A stretch of 64,000 bases of DNA from Microbacterium elymi. GTDB taxonomy: Bacteria; Actinomycetota; Actinomycetes; Actinomycetales; Microbacteriaceae. The position numbers and the translations under genes were made by a program. Below are positions 59,723 to 64,000 of this stretch, in pieces. The DNA lies in assembly GCF_021582895.2 (NCBI RefSeq), contig NZ_CP091139.2:1550001-1614000 (forward strand), given 5' to 3'. The notes under the pieces are model-generated. The model ran no database searches, was not told where the DNA came from, and was given only the letters and a program-made list of their open reading frames with translations. How positions within the stretch are numbered: the stretch's first letter is position 1; every line of letters starts with the position of its first letter.

Positions 59723-60487
59723 TCACGCCGCCGCGTGCGGGTCGAGCCGGTTCAGCGTCGCGACGGTCTGTGCGTAGTCGCCGCGCACCTCGCCGAAGCG
59801 CAGCAGCTTCACGTTCTCGACGAGGATCTCGTGGGCGTCCGGCTTGCGCGGCGATGAGCGCCATCGTCTCGTCGGCGAACGCGTCCAGCGGCATCGCGAA
59901 CGGACTCCGGTCCTGCCCAGGGAGCAGCTCGGTCGCCACCGCGGGCGGGACGAGTTCGAGCACCTTCACGCTCGTGTCGGCGAGCTGCAGACGGATCGAC
60001 TCCGACAGCTGGTGGACGGCGGCCTTCGTCGCGTTGTAGCTCGGCGTCACGCGCAGCGGGGTGTGCGCCAGCCCGCTCGAGACGGTGACGATCGTCGCGT
60101 CGGGGCGGCTGCGCAGCTTGCCTCGACGAACGCCGCGATCAGGCGGATCGGACCGAGCAGGTTGGTCGTGACCATCTGCTCGGCGTCGGAGAGGAAGCCG
60201 TCGCCGCGCCAGTCCTCGATGCGCATGATGCCGGCCATCGCGATCAGCACGTTCACGTCGGGGTGCGCGGCGATCACCTCGGCGGCCGCACCGCGGATGC
60301 TGCCGGCGTCGGCGGTGTCGATGCGCACGGTGTCGAATCCGTACTGGGTCTGCAGCCGGGCGAGCAGTTCGGCGCTGCGTCCGCCGATGATGACGGTGTT
60401 GCCGGCCGCCTGCAGGCGGGTCGCGAGGGCGAGACCGATGCCGCGGGTCGCGCCGGGGATGAAGACGGTGTTTCCTGTGATGTCCAT
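59723..60487 (-). CDS. Short-chain dehydrogenase/reductase
   Basis: About 253 aa after correcting two sites (60117 and 59847, the latter GCAAGCCG for GCAACCG). NAD(P) motif FIPGATRGIGLALATRL (the usual TG is PG), NVLIAMAGIMRIED (NAG-like), catalytic Ser in TIVTVSSGLAHTPL and YNATKAAV (YxxxK). Resembles DltE-type SDRs. ATG 60487. Divergent from the regulator at 60589, which probably represses it. Confidence 0.88.
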
Positions 60488-60588
60488 GCGATCCAGAATC
60501 CGCGGCATCCGTTCACGCGGTAAGAGACCTGCGGATCGGGGGACTCTCAATCCCTGGTTCCCGCGGCGTGCACGCCGCACAATGGGGG

Positions 60589-61428
60589 ATGGACCGCGTC
60601 GCACTCGCCGACTTCCTCCGCCGCCGCCGGGCGTCGCTGCAACCCGCCGATGTCGGGCTTCCGGCGGGCGCTCGGCGGCGGGCGCCGGGGCTGCGGCGTG
60701 AGGAGGTCGCAGCCCTGACCGGGATGTCGGCCGACTACTACACCCGCCTCGAGCAGCGTCGCGGTCCCCAGCCGAGCGAGCAGATGCTCGCCGCTCTCGC
60801 CCGCGCTCTGCGCCTGACCGATGACGAGCGCGACTATCTCTTCCGCACGGCGGGGCATTCGGCGCCGGGCCGGCGCCGCTCCCTCCCGCATGTCGCGCCG
60901 CCGCTGCTGCGCGTGCTCGACCGGCTCGAGGACACGCCGGCGCTGATCCTCTCGAACCTCGGCGAGACCCTGGTGGCGAACCGGATGGCGACGTCGCTGT
61001 TCGGCGACACGACGGCACGCACCGGCCCCTCACGCAGCGACGTCTACCGCTGGTTCACCGAGCCGACCTCGCGCGCCGTCTACCCCGAAGACGACCACCC
61101 CCGGCTGGCGCGGGCCCTGGTCGCGAACCTGCGGGTCGCGTACGGCGCGATGGGCCGGCGTTCGCGCGCCGGAGAGCTCGTTCGCGCCCTGCAGGAGGTC
61201 AGCCCCGAATTCGCCGAGCTGTGGGACCGGCACGAGGTGGCGGCGCGCTTCGAAGACCACAAGACGCTCATCCATCCCGAGCTGGGCCCGATCGAGCTGG
61301 ACTGCCAGGTCCTGTTCACCGAAGACCAGTCGCAGGCGCTGCTCGTGCTCACCGCCGCGCCGCACAGCGAGGCGGCCGAGAAGCTCGAGCTGCTCTCCGT
61401 GCTCGGCACGCAGCGCTTCGGCGGCTGA
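60589..61428 (+). CDS. XRE-family regulator with MmyB-like ligand domain
   Basis: 279 aa, intact, ATG 60589. The helix-turn-helix includes [20 protein letters not shown] and LEQRRGPQPSEQMLAALARA, the same build as the regulator at 40251-41022. The C-terminal part (ILSNLGETLVANRMATSLFG, EDHKTLIHPELGPIELDCQV) is MmyB-like. Such regulators usually sit divergent to the SDR they control, as here. Confidence 0.92.
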   Translation: MDRVALADFLRRRRASLQPADVGLPAGARRRAPGLRREEVAALTGMSADYYTRLEQRRGPQPSEQMLAALARALRLTDDERDYLFRTAGHSAPGRRRSLPHVAPPLLRVLDRLEDTPALILSNLGETLVANRMATSLFGDTTARTGPSRSDVYRWFTEPTSRAVYPEDDHPRLARALVANLRVAYGAMGRRSRAGELVRALQEVSPEFAELWDRHEVAARFEDHKTLIHPELGPIELDCQVLFTEDQSQALLVLTAAPHSEAAEKLELLSVLGTQRFGG

Positions 61429-61455
61429 GGCGGCGGGTCCTCCCGCGCGCAGGCG

Positions 61456-62265
61456 TCAGCGGGATGCCGCGGCCTCGGCGGCTCCCCGCCCCCAGCGGAA
61501 CGGTGAGACGGTGCGGTCGCCGGCGATCCAAAACCGCCAGGGGAAGGCATCCGTCCCGGCGATCCCGGCGATGCCGACGCGGGGACCGGATGCCACGGAT
61601 GCCAGCGGCTCGTCCCGCAGCTCGAGCCGCGCCACAGCGTCGCCGAACGGCGCGGACTCGACCACGTCGATGCCGTCGTGCAGCGCGTGCCGCAGTCCCA
61701 TCGCGTCGCCGAATCGTCCGGGCCCACGGGCGAGCTCGCGATCGGTGCGGGCAGCCGGCCGGCGTCGCCGCGCGACCTCGAGCCCCTCGACGATCTCGCC
61801 GGCGCGCGGCAGGATCCCGCCGGCCTCGCCCTCCGGGCCGCACACCACGTTGGCGCAGGAGTGGATGCCGTGGCTCAGGTACACGTACAGGTGACCGGGT
61901 TCGCCCCACATCGTGGCGTTGCGGCGGGTGTACCCCATGCGCGCGTGCGATCCCGGATCCGGCACCGGCCCGGTGCCCTTGCCGTGATACGCCTCGACCT
62001 CGGTGATCCGCGCGGCGACGGTCTCGGCATCCACCGTCACCGTGAGCACGCCGCCGAGCAGGCGCGGGGCGACCTCGAGCGGCAGCCCGGACAGCTCGGC
62101 GCGCGCGGCCGGATGCATGGCGGAGCGGGCGGATGCCGGGGGCACGGCTCGGTCGATGGATGCGGGGGGCACGGCTCGGTCGGCGGATGCGGGGGGCACG
62201 GCTCGGTTGTCGGATGCCGAGCGGGCGGATGCCGGGGGCACGGTCTCGGGTGCGGTGTCAGTCAT
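61456..62265 (-). CDS. DNA-3-methyladenine glycosylase (AAG/MPG type)
   Basis: 269 aa, intact, ATG 62265. Removes alkylated purines. The fold is seen in ELSGLPLEVAPRLLGGVLTV, ARITEVEAYHGKGTGPVPDP (catalytic Glu region), HLYVYLSHGIHSCANVVCG and ARGPGRFGDAMGLRHALHDG. The first ~50 residues are a repeat tail (DRAVPPASA/I) from a 27-bp minisatellite, absent from usual AAG proteins; true translation could start later, near MHPAARAELSG. Confidence 0.93.
   Translation of the reverse strand: MTDTAPETVPPASARSASDNRAVPPASADRAVPPASIDRAVPPASARSAMHPAARAELSGLPLEVAPRLLGGVLTVTVDAETVAARITEVEAYHGKGTGPVPDPGSHARMGYTRRNATMWGEPGHLYVYLSHGIHSCANVVCGPEGEAGGILPRAGEIVEGLEVARRRRPAARTDRELARGPGRFGDAMGLRHALHDGIDVVESAPFGDAVARLELRDEPLASVASGPRVGIAGIAGTDAFPWRFWIAGDRTVSPFRWGRGAAEAAASR
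62131..62238 (-). repeat. 27-bp coding minisatellite at the glycosylase N-terminus
   Basis: Four units start at 62131, 62158, 62185 and 62212 with GGATGCGGGGGGCACGGCTC-type wording and encode a nine-residue DRAVPPASx motif on the minus strand. Confidence 0.9.
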
Positions 62266-62565
62266 GGCGGTCGGGGCGGGGCGCCCGCGCTCCACGATAC
62301 GCCGGAGCGCGGGACCGCCCGGCCCTCCCCGACCACTCGCCCGTGCGTGACTCGTCAAAAGTGGTCGGTATGGTCGCGATGATTCCCGCCAGTTCTGACA
62401 AGTCGGGAACGGGCGCGGGGCGCCGACCGGCGCGGCGAGCCGACCGGCGCGCGCCCGAACCGGTGCGGGACCCCGACCCGCGCGCCCGAACCGGCGCGGG
62501 GCGCCGAGCGGCGCGGGCTCGCCCGACCGCCCGGCCCCGCACGCACCCCGCCGTAGACTCGCCGC
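62266..62565. repeat. Gene-less stretch with repeat family B copy 2 and CGCGCCCGAACCGG repeats
   Basis: 62347-62408 carries the family B wording (GTGACTCGTCAAAAGTGGTC and, inverted, CAGTTCTGACAAGTCGGGA) with an imperfect stem. 62408-62530 is a series of GCGCCCGAACCGGCGCGGG-like short repeats. No gene seen. Confidence 0.75.
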
Positions 62566-63298
62566 ATGCCGCTCGTCTACCTGTGCGTGCGCCCGCAGCA
62601 TGAGGCGGCCGCCGCCGAATACGCGTCCTTCCGCGAGACGGCCGGTCTGGGTCCGGACGAGCTCGAGCAGCACGACCTCACTCGCGCGCCGCTGCCGGCG
62701 GATGCGTTCGAGCGGTGGCGCGGGTTCCTCGTCGGCGGCAGCCCGTTCAACCTGACCGACCCGGAGCGCGACAAGTCCGACGTGCAGCGCCGCGTCGAAT
62801 CCGAACTCGAGGCGATCGCGGCTCGAGCGGCCGACGCGCGCACCGCGGCGCTGTTCACCTGCTACGGCATCGGGGTCGTCACCCGGATGCTGGGCGGCCA
62901 GGTGAGCCGGCAGCATCCCGAACCGACCGGACCGGCGACCGTCGTGCTCACCCCAGCCGGTCGCGACGACCCGATCACGGGCGGCCTCGCCTCGCCGTTC
63001 CACGCGCTGTCCGCCCACAAGGAGGGCGCCGGCGCCGCCCCGGCCGGTGCGACCCTGCTCGCCACGAACGAAGCCTGCCCGGCGCAGGCGTACCGGGTGG
63101 GCGATCGCCTGTATGCGACGCAGTTCCATCCCGAGTCGACGCCGGTGCCGTTCACCGAGCGGATGGCGCTGTACCGCGACGGCGGATACTTCGACGCCGC
63201 CGAGTACGACGCGATCGCGCAAGCGGGTGCTTGCCACGCCGGTCACCGAGCCGGGTCGGATGCTGCGGGCGTTCACGGAGCGGTTCGGCGCTTCCTGA
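62566..63298 (+). CDS. Class I glutamine amidotransferase-like protein
   Basis: About 243 aa after removing one A near 63219 (GCGCAAGCGG). Nucleophile Cys in AALFTCYGIGVVTRML and the His-Glu pair in ATQFHPESTPVPFTER complete the triad. GMP-synthase-like GATase domain without a synthetase domain; acceptor unknown. ATG 62566. Confidence 0.9.
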
Positions 63299-63337
63299 CC
63301 TCCGCGGCGTGCGACGCCGGACCATCCAGCACGCCCG

Positions 63338-64000
63338 TCACTGGGACGGCGGCGGAGGCACCTGACACCAGGACAGGTCGAAGCCGGTGAAGGTGTGCAC
63401 GGCGCTGCCGTCGGCGAGCGCGATCACGTGCGTGACCACCCGGGTCGGCATCGGCATCCGGTACTGGTCGTAGCTGTTCGAGACCGCATCGGGCGCGACG
63501 GTGATGGCCGCGTACTGGCCGCTCGGCGACACGCAGGTCTGCAGCAGGGCATCCGTCGGGGGCATGTCGAAGACGGATGCCGCGGCCCCGTCGCCCGCGA
63601 CCCGGTATACCCGCGTCCCCTCCGGAACGCCCTGGCCGGCGCCGGTGCCGCCGGCCACGTCCAGCACCGTGTAGGGGCGGATCGACCCGCCGTCCGCGCC
63701 GGGGATCGGGGTGACGACCCCCATCCGGCCGGGCACGTCGCGTCCGTCGAGGCTGGCCTTGGTGAGCGTGTTCTGGGTGCCGTCGGTGAGGTCGACGGTG
63801 ACCATCCCGTCGGCCCGCTCGACGACGGCGACGGACGATCCCCGGGCGATGCCGTCGATCGCCATCCCGGTGCCGAGGTCCGCGGCATCCTGTCCGTCGG
63901 CGCTGCTCGGCAGCATCCGCCCGTCGTAGGTGAGGACAAGGATGCTGTCGCTGTCGGGCACGAAGCGCCAGTCGGCGACCCGCTTCTCGGTGCCGCTGAC
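63338..64000 (-). CDS. Protein of unknown function, C-terminal part (runs off the right edge)
   Basis: The last ~220 residues only; the frame is open to the window end (VADWRFVPDSDSILVLTYDG). Repeated short strands (LGTGMAIDGIARGSSVAVVE, TVLDVAGGTGAGQGVPEGTR, VSPSGQYAAITVAPDAVSNS) suggest a beta-propeller or TolB-like lobe, probably outside the cell. The start and any anchor lie beyond the window. Confidence 0.7.
   Translation of the reverse strand, partial: VSGTEKRVADWRFVPDSDSILVLTYDGRMLPSSADGQDAADLGTGMAIDGIARGSSVAVVERADGMVTVDLTDGTQNTLTKASLDGRDVPGRMGVVTPIPGADGGSIRPYTVLDVAGGTGAGQGVPEGTRVYRVAGDGAAASVFDMPPTDALLQTCVSPSGQYAAITVAPDAVSNSYDQYRMPMPTRVVTHVIALADGSAVHTFTGFDLSWCQVPPPPSQ

Overview
The window is high-GC actinobacterial DNA, most likely a Microbacterium or close Microbacteriaceae relative. 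The evidence is the gene content: a dnaK-grpE-dnaJ-hspR operon with a HAIR operator, a zinc-free L28/L33/S14 ribosomal trio, a BioQ-type biotin operator, a DtxR-type iron box and a CopD/CtaG fusion. Dense GGATGC/GCATCC wording and leaderless or GTG starts fit the same group.

Layout. 1-211 is the end of an MgtE magnesium transporter. 399-17934 holds a carbohydrate locus that I read as a D-arabinan (mycobacterial arabinogalactan/lipoarabinomannan type) utilisation system: a secreted DUF4185/GH183 lipoprotein, an ABC importer (binding protein plus two permeases, no ATPase), cytoplasmic GH172 (DUF2961) and GH116 enzymes, a FucI-type isomerase, an FGGY kinase, a conserved protein of unknown function and a LacI regulator. 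Four GAAATCGATTTC-type operators sit in or next to the promoters of these transcription units. The locus is interrupted at 9753-13311 by a MazF-type toxin module, a BioQ-like TetR gene, bioYMN and a gene remnant.

17995-25998 carries cardiolipin synthase, a second MazF-type module, the dnaK operon and an MFS transporter. 26185-32118 is a surface-sugar cassette (GT2, polysialyltransferase-like, NeuA-phosphatase fusion, NeuB, DUF6716). 32165-33829 is a divergent pair of His-rich MarR-like regulators. 34050-42468 holds dcd, a DUF2510 protein, tRNA-Gly, a YdcF-like protein, a lone HsdR_N-type protein, ilvD, a regulator, two fluoride channels and a universal stress protein. 43121-46734 is a respiratory/copper assembly operon (SCO-TlpA fusion, CcdA, CtaG, MarR). 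46838-49331 is a TetR-controlled DUF6230/DUF6114/secreted-protein cassette. 49344-57773 has an EamA exporter, a serine-hydrolase-like lipoprotein lacking its catalytic motif, DUF2470 and heme oxygenase, a PIF1-like helicase, a membrane protein and CopD/CtaG. 57905-64000 holds HU, the ribosomal trio, an SDR/regulator pair, a DNA glycosylase, a glutamine amidotransferase and a partial protein.

Sequence quality. More than 30 reading frames are broken by one-base indels, most at GCTTGC/GCAAGC hexamers where the protein demands GCTGC/GCAGC. Essential genes such as rpsN and ilvD are hit, so I treat these as systematic sequence errors rather than pseudogenes and give each gene its full corrected span.

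Several intergenic palindromic repeat families occur. One has a GATCGTACGATC-like core (three copies), one an ACTCGTCAGAAGTGG arm (two copies) and one a GCTTCGCTCGCTCAACGACC wording (two places). A 20-bp tandem array lies next to lacI.
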